DNA of 33,020 nt from Larix sibirica (lineage: Eukaryota; Streptophyta; Pinopsida; Pinales; Pinaceae). Numbering within the stretch: the first letter of the stretch is position 1; the number at the start of each line of letters is the position of its first letter. Positions 1 to 9,812 of this stretch are shown piece by piece. Under the pieces are notes generated by a model. That model saw only the letters and a program-made list of their open reading frames with translations. It was not told the origin of the DNA and ran no database searches. The stretch covers positions 64,717-97,736 of the forward strand of contig NWUY0300011990.1 of the NCBI GenBank assembly GCA_004151065.3, given 5' to 3'. The position numbers and the translations under genes were made by a program.

Positions 1-30
1 GGGTAATGTGCCAACATTTAGGGCTTAACA
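1..30 (-). repeat. Probable LTR terminus at window edge
   Basis: Read on the minus strand this begins TGTTAAGCCCTAAATG and matches 7161-7190 at 27 of 30 positions, with similarity stopping at base 30 in both. A sharp shared edge starting TG is what the 5' end of an LTR looks like; the rest would lie left of the window. No polypurine tract is visible next to it. An internal repeat unit is the alternative. Confidence 0.35.
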
Positions 31-786
31 ACCTCATAGTTATTGGATTTGGTTCATAGTGACATTTCTGGCCTATGACAATTGTTATCATAGGGAAACT
101 AAACCCTATTTGATGTAATGTTTATTCACATGTCCATGATATTTGTCCCATTATTTTTTACAAATGATTCTCAAAATATCGTAGTGGATCTCTTCCTTCC
201 ATGATATGGTGGTGATCCTTTTTGGATGTACTACACTCCATAGGTTCACGATTGTATACAACTTGTGCCACCTTTTGTACTTTTCGCTGATCAAAATACT
301 TTAATGGATCCTTCTTGTACACCTTTTCTAGAGGGAACCTTAAACAGGTTGTGGAACTATGTTAGTGTTGGATATATGACATTCACAAGGGGATTTTATT
401 TTCATTATATGAAATGTGTTCAATATTAAGGAGGAAAGTTGTGATGTAATGTCTTCTCTCCAAAGCCCCCTATTTAGATCGAGTGGTGGTGTTATGGATA
501 GGACCAACCCTATTTTGAGTTGGGAATCCATAATCCACTAATTGTTGTATCTTGGATATAACAAACCTATTTGAGTTAGGTATCCATAAATTCACTCACA
601 ATTGTATTAGGGTTGGGTATCCATAAAGTCATTGTCATTTATACTTTGACATCGATCAACCCTATATTGACCCCACTTGCATCTATATTCATCATTTCAC
701 TTCATGGCCTCCCATTTAGCTTAAGGTACGGTGTTGAGAATGGTGCAATCTTCACATGTGGTTGTGACCATCTCATATTGAGTGAA
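31..786. other. Unassigned AT-rich DNA with a decayed tandem repeat
   Basis: I recognise no protein or RNA gene here. At about 496-627 there are two and a half degenerate copies of a unit of about 55 bases, each carrying a variant of GGGTATCCATAA (starts near 496, 554 and 607). Short open frames in the stretch have no family resemblance I can see. Confidence 0.4.
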
Positions 787-1317
787 TGTAGTGATCCTTA
801 ACCTAGAAATTTAATCAAAACAATGATATATAACCCTTAGACTTTCTAAATACCAAGATACATCCAACCATAAAGAACACAATAATGTAGAGAATAACCC
901 TTAAGGTAGGTTAACCCCGTCAATTAGTCCTTGAGGAAGGAATCATTCCAAAAGCCATGCTTGCTACATTAAAATTCATCCAACACATATTATACAATGA
1001 TACTCATGTACATTTATATTTTCTCTTGAGTTTTCCTAGGGGATCCATGCCAACTAACCCTTATTTTTATATTATTTCTTCTAACTACCTAGTGGACCTA
1101 TTTTTTACCCACNATATTCAAGTGTATTTATACTTTCTCACAGGTATTCCTAGTGTTCTATGCTAACAACCCCTTATTATTATATTATTTCTTCTAACTA
1201 CCTAGTGGACCTATTTTTTACCCACCAAATACCAAGTAGGCCTATGGCCACATTACATAAATTATCCCTTGGGTACCTCCCTAGGTACAACATGTTATCC
1301 TCTATAGGTACATTACA
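787..1317 (-). repeat. Solo LTR (same family as 4755-7128), split by an N
   Basis: On the minus strand this starts TGTAATGTACCTA at 1317 and runs to a TGTAGTG/CACTACA edge at 787, matching the 5' LTR at 4755-5171 along its length with many substitutions. Neither a primer-binding site nor a polypurine tract adjoins it, so it reads as a solo LTR; I found no target-site duplication. It is 531 bases long because about 110 bases (1004-1112) are repeated just after the N at 1113. Without that the length is about 419, close to the 417 bases of the intact copy. Confidence 0.7.
1113..1113. other. Single-N scaffold join inside an LTR
   Basis: The sequences on both sides are two versions of the same LTR segment. 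The last 40-50 bases before the N recur almost identically at about 1175-1225, while the earlier parts are clearly diverged. This suggests contigs ending in two different copies of one repeat family were joined. Confidence 0.6.
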
Positions 1318-2264
1318 ATCATTAATGCATTTTGTTGGGCATTAATTATGGCTAAGGCCATCATTGATTGTAATACTAGGTTATGGTTAAGGTCAACATA
1401 ATCAACCTTGAAATGTAATCTTAACAACCCTCTTAGGGAATGCACCTTACTTATGTGGGCCCATATCTCCTCTTGGGAGGATGCCCCACTTAAGTTGTGT
1501 ATAAATACATAACTCAAACCTCATTTGTATATCATATTGTGTGATCACTAGTTAGCCTATGGGCATCATTCTCTTATACAAGTGATTAAGCCCATGTACA
1601 TTATATATGTCACGCTCTCTTGTTCGATGGCTGTATTTTTCTCTTTAATGCATATTTTGAACATCTCTAACACACCTATTTAGTGTTGTTCTTCTCTTTT
1701 TACTTTTTTCAAGTTTTTGAGTTAGTTGTTTGGTTCCATTTGATACTCTATTCTCTTGTGATGCCAACACATTTATGATAATGTATTTGTGAGTTTTTTT
1801 TGTTGTTATGTGGTTCCCCAATTCTCTTTTTTCTCACAAATCAATCACCTGAGAGACAAATAGAAAAAATAAATTTAATATCCAAAGAATATATGTTAGA
1901 CTTAAAGGAGGTAGGGATGAACCACAACTTCAAAAGGACTTGCTTTAATCCTACCAAGGAACCAAACCTAAGTGTTAACGTAAAAGTGTACCATGAACCA
2001 TGATAGAGATAAGTTGCAAGATCTTGTGATGTAACATAAAGTTAAGTTACACATGCACATACACATGGCAGATAGGAAAATGATTTTAAAAAGAAGAAGA
2101 GAAAATTGAGTAAATTGTGCAAAGGGTGATTAGAGGAAAAATTAAAAAGAAAAAAATGGAATAATATTCACAACCACATGTATTTTCATGCATTTTATTT
2201 ACCACATGATAAAGGTTTTTCATTAACCCCCTACATGTCATCGCAGAAGGGACGGATAGAAATC
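1318..2264. other. Unassigned; possible LTR-like promoter at 1333-1560
   Basis: A TGTTGGG start at 1333 (a common LTR opening) is followed about 165 bases later by TATAAATAC at 1500-1508, which resembles U3 with a TATA box. I could not find the matching end, a primer site or a polypurine tract, so an LTR remains a guess. The remainder to 2264 shows no coding similarity I recognise. Confidence 0.25.
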
Positions 2265-2383
2265 CATCGAAAAAGAATCCATTCTCTCACTCTCTCATTT
2301 TCTCACACGCAACTAAACTATAGAAAAACATCGAAAAAGAATCCATTCTCTCACTCTCTCATTTTCTCACACACAACTAAACT
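2265..2383. repeat. Tandem repeat, 64-bp period, about 1.9 copies
   Basis: The units start CATCGAAAAAGAATCC at 2265 and 2329 and are nearly identical, with a C/T-rich middle (CTCTCACTCTCTC). The high identity indicates a fairly recent local duplication. Confidence 0.85.
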
Positions 2384-2624
2384 TACTCTCTATTTACTCT
2401 TGGATTTTCATATTGATTGATAAAATAGAAGAACCTCAATAATACCATGGCACACCATATTATTGTTGTGTTTTTTTTAAATACTCACATGAAATTAAAG
2501 ATTATGTCCAAGTGTCACTTGAGTAAATTTTTTATCCCTCCTTTGTTCATTTTCATGGAATGTGTATGGTCCTTCTCTTTTCAAATTATCTATGGGAGTT
2601 TCCTTTCAATGTTGCCCTAATGCT

Positions 2625-2750
2625 AAACTAGGGATGAGAATTAATCCAAGAACCTCAAATGCATTAAGGAGTAATTATCATAGCCTAAGAGGGATAATAA
2701 TTGCTCCAAGAACCTTGAGTGGATTAAGGAGTAATTATCATATCCTTCTT
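2625..2750. repeat. Degenerate tandem repeat, about 60-bp period
   Basis: Two diverged copies share CCAAGAACCT (2646 and 2706) and ATTAAGGAGTAATTATCATA. They are clearly older than the 64-bp repeat at 2265. Confidence 0.7.
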
Positions 2751-3029
2751 ACCTCTTTATCGATACTTAATATGGATGATGGTTTGGTATGTTATTGGCC
2801 TTATTAATTTTTCTTGGTTTTATGCTCGTAATCCTATGATGCCATCCATTCAATTCAAGTAGTCTAAGGACCAAGATTGGTGGGGTTGCAACCTTTTTTA
2901 AGCATCATTATTTATTTTATGTGTCTTTATATGTGTTTGGGTTAATTGCCTTGGTATTTTTTGGGGATACATAGGGTTAGTCTATGTGAGTCAAGATTTC
3001 CACTTTTGTATTATCAATATTAGTCAATA

Positions 3030-3160
3030 CTTGGGAGTAGTCCAAGTTTTTTATTTGCATGACCACGATTTGTTATTGGTGGAGCTTGGGAATAGCCCAA
3101 GCTACCTCTTCATCATTATTTGGCCATTGTATTTTATGGGGAGCTTGGGAGTAGTTTAGA
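3030..3160. repeat. Three spaced copies of a short hairpin motif
   Basis: A motif like CTTGGGAATAGCCCAAG, nearly a perfect inverted repeat, occurs near 3030, 3085 and 3144, spaced about 55 and 59 bases apart. The third copy has lost its right arm. The spacing suggests a decayed tandem array with a unit near 57 bases. Confidence 0.5.
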
Positions 3161-4754
3161 TGACTTGTAAAGTGTCTTGTGGTACACGTTAGGCACAAAA
3201 CATATCTAGGAAGGTTTCTTTGGTCACAAAAGGAATGATTTGGGGATCCTATACCTAATTCAAGATCAAAATTCTCATTGTGATTATAATATGGATTCCA
3301 TTTGTCTTTAGTTGAATAGAACATTGCATTATACTTGTCATGGATTTATATTTTACATATGGATGCATCTTGACTTAACCAAATTATAGAGGGTTCCAAA
3401 TTGTTTTAGCTTAGATTAGTTGAATGGTGTATGAGTCTGAGTTGGCTTGGATTGTAGAGTTGATATGATGACGTGACTCATGATTCATTCATGAATTCTC
3501 TATTTGATCATATTGTATGTGTTAGGTTTTTTGTTTCCATGGTACATCGAACATTATAAATTGGCCTCCGAAGAGAAGGTTCTTAACATGAGGTTGATCA
3601 GCTAAAATCAAGCTATATGGTTGAGAAAACAAATTCTTCTAAATTCCCCCCCACCACAATTGAGCATGCCAAGATGCTCTTTGATCCTAACCCTTTTGTT
3701 TTCCAAGTTGCAATAATAAGTTAAAATTTTTGTACTAGAGTAGATCCATGAAGGTTGTTAAAAGTAGTTTTACCTTCCTTCTTCCCTATTTGCAATGTTC
3801 TGTTCGTTTGATTAATGTTGAATTTGGATATGGATATAGATCTTGACTTAAAACAAATGGTGTTTAATTTTAAATATGAGTATGTAAAGCATATCCAATA
3901 ATGTTGTCATCTTTAAAATAGGTTGTTGGTAAAAAGGTTAACACTTTGGTCTTGAAAATGTTTTTGTGCATTTGCATATTTTAATCGCATAGGTTAGGTA
4001 GGTCCCATTTCCATCTATGAATGACATAGATGGGTTCTTTGCAATGGAAGGGTTTCACCATTGGCTTAATGGTTGAATGCCAATTCTAAGGAACTAGAGG
4101 CGGTCTTATAGAAAATTGCAATAAGAAAGTATATGTGTTCTACCATCTCAGTTGAAAACATATTTTTTTGCTATCATAATCAATCATAACTTTTCCATGC
4201 TTGCCTCCCAATTTGCATTTAGTTCTGAACATGCTATTAACAAGCTATTTATTTATCATCTTCTAATGCTTATTGTTGCTTCACTCGCATATTCATCCTC
4301 TACACATTATCCAGTTTTCTCCTTGTTTTTCTACTACTATAAATGCTTATTTTCCTTAATGAAATTCCTTATGCTAAATAATTTCTTTACTCATTTTTGT
4401 ATGTGCCTTTTCTTTTTTGACATTTGAATGTCTTTCTCCCTTCATTTCCATATGTGTGGTAATGAATCTAGCACATGTAGCCATGGAATCCTCTTCCTCA
4501 TCCTTTCAGCTTAGCATAACATCTACCTAAACCCCATCTTTGTGAACTACTTTCTTTTGTCTTCTCAAATTGATTGTTGCATGCATATTTCACCTTCTAT
4601 GTGGAGTTGTGACCTTTGCCACTATAACCACCTCTTCCTCTATTAATTTTTTTCTACTGCATTTCTACACTAAAGTTTTCTCTTCTTTAAGCAACTACTG
4701 ATATGTTTCTTTAACATAATGCATCTTATGTATAATAAGTTCATTTTGAATAAC
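3161..4754. other. Unassigned AT-rich DNA
   Basis: I see no gene, element edge or clear repeat. Open frames here (for example 4152-4427 plus and 3073-3324 minus) have low-complexity, hydrophobic or unfamiliar translations and no supporting signals. Confidence 0.35.
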
Positions 4755-5171
4755 TATAATGTACCTAGGGAGGATAATATGGGGTACCTAGGGAGGTACC
4801 CAAGGGGATACTGTATGTAATGTGGCCATAGGACTACTTGGTAGTTGACAGGTAATAAATAGGTACAATGTGTAGTTAGAGGAAATAATATAATAATAAG
4901 GTGTAGTTGGCATGGTCCCCCTAGGAATACTCATGGGAAATATAAATATACATGAGTATCATTGTATGAGATATATTGGATGAATTGTATTGTAGCAAGC
5001 ATGAGTTGTGGAGTAATTCCTTCCTTAAGGAGTAGTTGATGGTGTTACCCTATTTTAAGGGTTTTTCTCTATATCCTAGTGTTATTCTTGCAATGAATGT
5101 ATTTATTTATTTTTGAATTATAAGGTTTCTATATCATGTGTGATTCAATTTTTTAGTTAAGAATCACCACA
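4755..5171 (+). repeat. 5' LTR
   Basis: The left edge aligns with TGTAATGTACC of the 3' LTR, but the first dinucleotide is TA instead of TG. The right edge is CACA, two bases before the primer site. GTACCTAGGGAGG appears twice near the left end. TATAAATATA at 4941-4950 is a plausible promoter TATA box. Confidence 0.75.
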
Positions 5172-5173
5172 AG

Positions 5174-5185
5174 TGGTATCATAAC
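5174..5185 (+). promoter_or_regulatory. Primer-binding site (initiator-Met tRNA type)
   Basis: TGGTATCATAAC matches the common plant retrotransposon primer site TGGTATCAGAGC at 10 of 12 positions and lies two bases after the LTR end, where it belongs. It primes minus-strand DNA synthesis in the family. Confidence 0.75.
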
Positions 5186-5208
5186 ACTTTCTTGGGTCGA
5201 AATATTAG

Positions 5209-5397
5209 ATGGATTTTTTTGGTAGGTTTTTGGAGGAAAAAAAGGGGACAATGACATTCAACTCAATTTCTGAAAATTTATGTGTAAAATATGAAGAAAC
5301 CAATTGCATATTTGAGTTCCTCTCACTAAGGCACCCAATTTCAAAAAAACAAATTGTTCAAATTGAAGTTCGAGAAGTGAAGTTATCGTTGATTTAG
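5209..5397 (+). pseudogene. Short leader ORF of the LTR element
   Basis: A 62-codon open frame begins 23 bases after the primer site, where the element's coding region would start. I do not recognise a domain in it. It may be the decayed start of the Gag frame, which resumes clearly near 5607, or chance. Confidence 0.3.
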
Positions 5398-5606
5398 AAT
5401 AAGCTATTCTAGGGTTTTTCCAGTGATTGATGCACATATTGCAAAGTTGATTCTATTTATTTATTTATAGAGTGGTCAGATGTCCATCAAACCAATCCCA
5501 ATAGATGTAAAATGATCATGGCATTTCATAATTGTGGTCATAAATAATGATTTTGATAGATATTGAGCGAGTTAGGATCGTTTTAAATTTGCAGTTTCAT
5601 AAGTAA

Positions 5607-5990
5607 ATGTTTTTTTCTTTTCTAAAACCTAGCTCTATTTTGAGATTTATAGCAAGCAATATGTCCTTTACATTGAAAATAGGTGGTAATATTATTGAAG
5701 AATACATACAACATACAAAGTCACTATATCCACAATCTTGGATATTTATTCTATGTCTTAGTTTAAAAGAAGATGCATTTAGATGGTGGAATTTGTTTAA
5801 CCCTGCCAAGATAAATACACTTTCAAATGAAGAATTCGAAAATGTATTTTTAGATAGGTGGTCTCATGTTTTGATGAATGATAAAGAAAGTAAAGGGTTT
5901 ATTTTCATTCATAAAATTCCCAATACATGTTTATGGATGTATTCAACAAGAAAATGTTATTATTTATATAAACCCTGGCATCACGTATAA
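5607..5990 (+). pseudogene. Gag-like capsid domain remnant
   Basis: The 127-codon frame contains SLKEDAFRWWNLFNPAK followed by LSNEEFENVFLDRWSH. This matches the core of the plant Retrotrans_gag family: a helix ending in A-x-x-WW, then a segment shaped like W-x-x-F-x-x-x-F-x-x-x-W. The native start may be the internal Met of MSFTLKIGGN near residue 19, preceding a stretch that resembles the Gag N-terminus. No CCHC knuckle is visible; the reading passes through a frameshift near 5925 into the protease-like region. Gag would form the cytoplasmic particle. Family assignment is by motif only. Confidence 0.7.
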
Positions 5991-6390
5991 TATGTCAATT
6001 TGGATAAAATGTTGCAAGTCCCTGCAAAGCATATTCAAAGCACACATGTTGAGGGTGAAAATGTTCAAATTTTTAAGAATTTGAAGATTACCATGGATCA
6101 TATGTGTTGCATTCATATTTCTATGTTATCAATATGAATGATGTGGATGTTGTTTAGGGATATCTGTGGATGGAATAAGCTAGTACAATTAATATTAATG
6201 TGCAAAAGAAATTTATGAATCTTTGATATAATACAAATTAAATTAAATTGTAAGATATTTTTTTTACTGAACAAGAAGGACCCAAGGGGGGCACATGAAG
6301 AAGTGCTTGCTGGTAAAATAATTGAAGTCCCTATTGCCAGATTAGATGAAGGGTTTGAGGTTGAACCAAAAGAATAAAAATCTATAAAAA
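5920..6390 (+). pseudogene. Retropepsin-like domain, catalytic motif lost
   Basis: Piecing frames together gives the protease order seen in plant gag-pol elements: VYGCIQQENVIIYINPG, then LDKMLQVPAKHIQSTHVEG, then NMNDVDVV-GYLWME and VQKKFMNL. The flap and GY-W regions are recognisable. The catalytic D-(S/T)-G tripeptide falls at INPG, so the Asp is Asn. Frameshifts and stops interrupt the domain. A tail reading AHEEVLAGKIIEVPI follows at 6291-6377 after an extra G in a G run. Whether the Asn was already present in the family or arose after insertion cannot be told from one copy. Confidence 0.65.
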
Positions 6391-6833
6391 GCACATGAAG
6401 AAAATCCCCAAGAAGATGTTAAAAAGGAAGATGAATTTAAGGAGCTACATGAACCCAAGGAACAATAGGTTCAAGTGTTAAAGAAAGAAATACCGATCAC
6501 TAAGATTGAGGTCTATTGGCACCCACACCACCATGAGAAACAATAGTCATCTAGGCAATTTTGGGAGCATCAATGAACATGTTTCCAAAAAAGTAACCAA
6601 TATGGAGGCACATGGACAACTAAAGGCAATGTATGGAGATACCAGAATAACAAAACGACAACATGGAACTAGAGGAGCAACTGGAATCAAGATTGAGGTG
6701 GTAAGGAAGCAGTTGGATCCCATGTCCACATTTCTCTAGGACGGATGGATGTTTGCGCTTGATACCAATTGGCTACATTGCTTAGTATAGCATATTATAT
6801 GGTCTCCTCCCATGTTTCAAGAACAAAATATGC
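6378..6833 (+). pseudogene. Decayed C-terminal tail of the element's polyprotein
   Basis: Allowing frame changes, the translation is first acidic and lysine-rich, then rich in Trp, Asn and Gln (for example WRYQNNKTTTWN). Several stops sit where Trp codons would fit the pattern, consistent with TGG to TAG or TGA changes. I do not recognise a domain. The reading reaches almost to the polypurine tract, so it is probably the end of the one native ORF. Confidence 0.4.
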
Positions 6834-6847
6834 AGAGGGGGGTGGAA
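6834..6847 (+). promoter_or_regulatory. Polypurine tract
   Basis: AGAGGGGGGTGGAA lies directly before the TGTAATG start of the 3' LTR. Its position and composition are those of the plus-strand primer in LTR retrotransposons. Confidence 0.75.
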
Positions 6848-7128
6848 TGTAATGTACCTAGGGAGGATAATATGGGGTACCTAGGGAGGTACCCAAGGGG
6901 ATGATGTATGTAATGTGGCCATACACCCACTTGGTAGTTAGTGGGTTTTAAATATGCCCACCAGGTAGTTAGAGGAAATAATATAATAATAAGGGGTAGT
7001 TGGCATGGGATCCACAAGAATACTCATGAGAAAGTATAAATATATATGAGTATCATTGTATGAGATATGTTGTATTAATTGTATTACAAAAAGCATAGCT
7101 TGTGGAGTGATTCCTTCCTTAAGGAGTA
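6848..7128 (+). repeat. 3' LTR, truncated
   Basis: It starts TGTAATGTACC and matches about the first 280 bases of the 5' LTR, including the doubled GTACCTAGGGAGG and a TATA box (TATAAATATATA, 7035-7046). It ends at AAGGAGTA against the N at 7129; the 5' LTR goes on for about 130 more bases that are absent after the N. Confidence 0.75.
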
Positions 7129-7129
7129 N
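7129..7129. other. Single-N scaffold join between two repeats
   Basis: To the left is an unfinished LTR, to the right a fragment of a different repeat (7130-7190). No overlap is visible between the two sides, so adjacency is uncertain. Confidence 0.6.
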
Positions 7130-7190
7130 TCAAAACTAATGTAATGAACCACAATATAGGGGGAAATGTGCCCATATTTAGGGCTTAACA
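7130..7190 (-). repeat. Probable LTR-tip fragment of a second family
   Basis: On the minus strand it starts TGTTAAGCCCTAAATATGGG at 7190 and is cut by the N at 7129. The first 30 bases match 1-30 of the window. It interrupts LINE coding sequence that resumes at 7191, consistent with an LTR element having landed in the LINE. Confidence 0.4.
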
Positions 7191-9065
7191 TACACAAGAA
7201 TACTATATATGACTGCCTTAGTCAAAACTAATGTGCCTTCTTTAGATATCCATTGTTACCAGATACAGATTTTAGCTTCTATTTTATTATGCATCCACAA
7301 AAAAACACTGCATTTGTAACCATTTGGTTTTAATTTGAATTCCAAGTATTTTACACCCTCCTCCATATAAATATAAATTATGGGAAAGAGATTTGTAATT
7401 TGTTGTCTTACCTCTTCATCCACTTCATTGAATATTGTTAATGACTTAGATATGTTTATTTTCATTCTTTTGGCTTTAAAATAAATGTCAATAACCTCCT
7501 TGATACTTCTCAATTCCCTACCAGAACCTTAACAAAATATCATAATGTCATCGATAAACAAAAGATGTGATATCACTACTAACTATGAGATTTCAATCCC
7601 CTTTATCCCCCTCTACTCTTGACATCTTTCAAGAACATGTGTAAACATTTAGAAACTGATAGAAATAGACAGGGAGATCGGGGACATCTTTGTTCAAGAC
7701 CCCTCGATGCATTGAAAAAACCTTTTGGCAAGCCACTTATTAGAACATCATAAGAGACAGAAGTTAGACAACCCATGATCCAATTTACAACCTACAAATT
7801 TAAACATATATGAAGGAGAAGTAACCTAAGGTATAATCAATTAACTATCATAAGCTTTGGCTAAGTCAATGTCCATCATCACTGTTGAAATTTTGACACT
7901 TTATTGAGTCCATTCCTTCTTGAGTTATACCAGCTACACCATGAATTTTCCTATTGAAGAGAAATACAAATAATACTTTTGAAATCACACCAATTAGAAT
8001 ACCTTTTAGTTTATTCACAATTATCTTGGAAATGATTTTATAGACATATTGCATAGTGAAATAGGTATATAATATCAAAGGATTCAAGATCTTGTTCCTT
8101 GGGAATTAGGGCTATGAAAGTGAAATTTATAACTCCTAGAATTTTCCCATACTATCTAGATGCTTCTACTATTCTCATCGGGTCTCCTTCCATTAAATCA
8201 TAAAATCCAAGAAAAAAACCACTATCCATGCATTAGGGCCTAGAATTTTAGCTTTTTTAAAAGAGGTTGGAATTGTCTTTAATTCTTCTTTTGTCACATA
8301 TGCATCCAAGTCCTTATTCATGTCTTCACCAATTAACCTAGGAAAAAGCCTCATAATTTTCATTATTTATCCTATATTTGCTACTCCCATATCTTTGAAG
8401 AGATTTTTAAAGTGAATATTCCCCACTTCTACAATTTCCTTGAAAGATTGAAACCCGGAGCATTAGATATTTCCTAAATGGTATTTTATTTTTCAAGTGG
8501 GATGCATATTTATGAAAAAAATGTATTATTGTCACCTTTAGCCAACCAAATGGCTCTAATCTTAAACCTCCAATCTATATCATCCTTATGTAAGGGATCT
8601 TTCTTTTTTCCTTCTAACTCCTTCAAGGACTGGTATTCAGCTTTAAAAAAAACTCCTTGGTTTTGCTCAAACAAGTTTGTTATACTATCTTCTACCTCCC
8701 TCGGATATTTTACCACTTTTTGTGCATATTTTGTTGCCCATTATACAACCACCCATTTCAAGCTTTTAGCTTGTGCACAGATTGTTTGATGGTTGATTCC
8801 TAAGAGTTTATGTCATAGATCTTCCAAGGCATGGAAAATATAGCTCTAAAATCCTCCTATAGCAACCATGGATAATTAAATTTAAAAGGAGAGGGATGTT
8901 TCCTATCTCTAGATTCGATCTGTAAAATAATAGGAAATGGTCTAGTAAACCCTCACTACCAAACCCACACCAAACCATGATCTTATTTTAGACTTATCAT
9001 CCATTATATGATCATATACAAAAAATAATTATCCAACATATTTGAGGTTGCATCTCTTCCTATTA
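7191..9065 (-). pseudogene. LINE (L1-type) ORF2 remnant: endonuclease end plus reverse transcriptase
   Basis: Read from 9065 to 7191 across frameshifts and stops. Near 8960-8870 is FPIILQIESRD with SPFKFNYPWLL, like the end of the LINE endonuclease and its linker. At 8716-8510 comes a helical linker ending KIRAIWLAKGDNNTFF. Next are GVINFTFIALIPKE (about 8130-8080) and VYKIISKIIVNKLKGIL (about 8050), then DIDLAKAYD near 7870. WIMGCLTSVSYDVLISGLPK leads to SRGLEQRCPRSP (about 7800-7690). The active-site motif is FIDD at 7547-7558, where FADD is usual. GVKYLEFKLKPNGY (about 7350) and WISKEGTLVLTKAV (about 7250-7210) follow. This is the standard order of a plant L1 reverse transcriptase. No RNase H or 3' tail is seen, because the region is cut at 7190. 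Confidence 0.85.
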
Positions 9066-9114
9066 TAGAAATCCTCTAAGTAGGAACTAATTTCTTACAC
9101 ACACACATGTATAG

Positions 9115-9345
9115 TGTCAATCAGGTGTAGCTCAAATGGTTGTGAGAAAAAGTTGTTACCCTCCCCAATTGGGTTCAAATCCCACTTTGTGATATGCTTG
9201 CTCTTAGCGAGCCGCATGTTGATTAACTCCATATGGTCTATTCATGGTTTGTTGACGCGACCTTGTGCTGTAGAGGATCTAAGCTTTACTTTGGGTAGCA
9301 TCCTCAAAATGAAGGGAAGTGCTCAAGCAGTTTACCCTAAGATAT
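9115..9345 (+). mobile_element. tRNA-derived SINE
   Basis: GTGTAGCTCAAATGG near 9124 resembles an RNA polymerase III A box and GGGTTCAAATCCC near 9170 is a near-perfect B box; their spacing fits a tRNA-like head. A non-tRNA body of about 160 bases follows. I could not place the 3' end or a target duplication with confidence, so the right boundary is approximate. It cannot be a functional tRNA gene, since a proper acceptor stem does not form. Confidence 0.6.
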
Positions 9346-9575
9346 GTTACCTAGAAAACAAATTATATTTCACATATGCTTATAAAATTCCTACAACTTT
9401 AGCAACAAAATATCATTTTGCACATGATCTAATCAACTAACATTACATCAAAACTACTTTACCATTCAAACACAATCCCAAAAACAAAACCTCCTTTTAA
9501 CCCCATTATATATATGTAATAAACTATCTTGAATTAAAAAATATACATAAATACATAGATAACATCCAAATGTAA

Positions 9576-9812
9576 GGGGTGGCATGCATGAGGGGGATGC
9601 TCTATGACCTTGAAGGAAATGAAGAACTCACTTTTGCATGGGGATTAGGAACACCAACTAATAATCATGCTGAAGTGCTAGCCTAGCCTTGTGGAAAGGA
9701 CTATCAACTACTAAAAGTAAGGGTTATACACAATTGATTGCAGTTGGGGACACAAAAATAATAATCCAACATTTAGCTCGCAATTCTCTTCCTCAAGATG
9801 CCACTCTTCAAT
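9576..9812 (+). pseudogene. RNase H-like domain remnant (RVT_3 type)
   Basis: 9576-9686 reads GVACMRGMLYDLEGNEELTF and then WGLGTPTNNHAEVLA. This is the start of a plant retroelement RNase H, with NNHAE carrying the catalytic Glu. After a frameshift, 9728-9812 reads IAVGDTKIIIQHLARNSLPQ, the GDS-type motif with the second catalytic Asp. The first Asp lies upstream and is lost. The reading is then cut by the MITE. 9924-10010 repeats the second part because of the unmerged contig end at 9923. Confidence 0.7.

Larger units (their letters stand above)
4755..7128 (+). mobile_element. Non-autonomous LTR retrotransposon with Gag and protease-like domains only
   Basis: Order on the plus strand: 5' LTR (4755-5171), tRNA-iMet-type primer site (5174-5185), decayed Gag-like domain (5607-5910), retropepsin-like domain (5920-6270), acidic then Trp/Asn-rich tail (6270-6800), polypurine tract (6834-6847), 3' LTR (from 6848, cut by the N at 7129). 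Only about 1.7 kb lies between the LTRs, and I find no reverse transcriptase, RNase H or integrase. It would have relied on enzymes supplied by other elements. The LTRs have diverged to roughly 80-85% by eye, so it is an old insertion. The missing 3' LTR end prevents a target-site check. Confidence 0.8.

Noticed and set aside
787-1317. The solo LTR as the LTR of a full minus-strand element
   Set aside because: Neither a primer-binding site nor a polypurine tract is present at either side.
4152-4427. 91-codon hydrophobic open frame as a small membrane protein
   Set aside because: T-rich DNA gives hydrophobic translations by chance; no start context, homology or conserved neighbour supports it.
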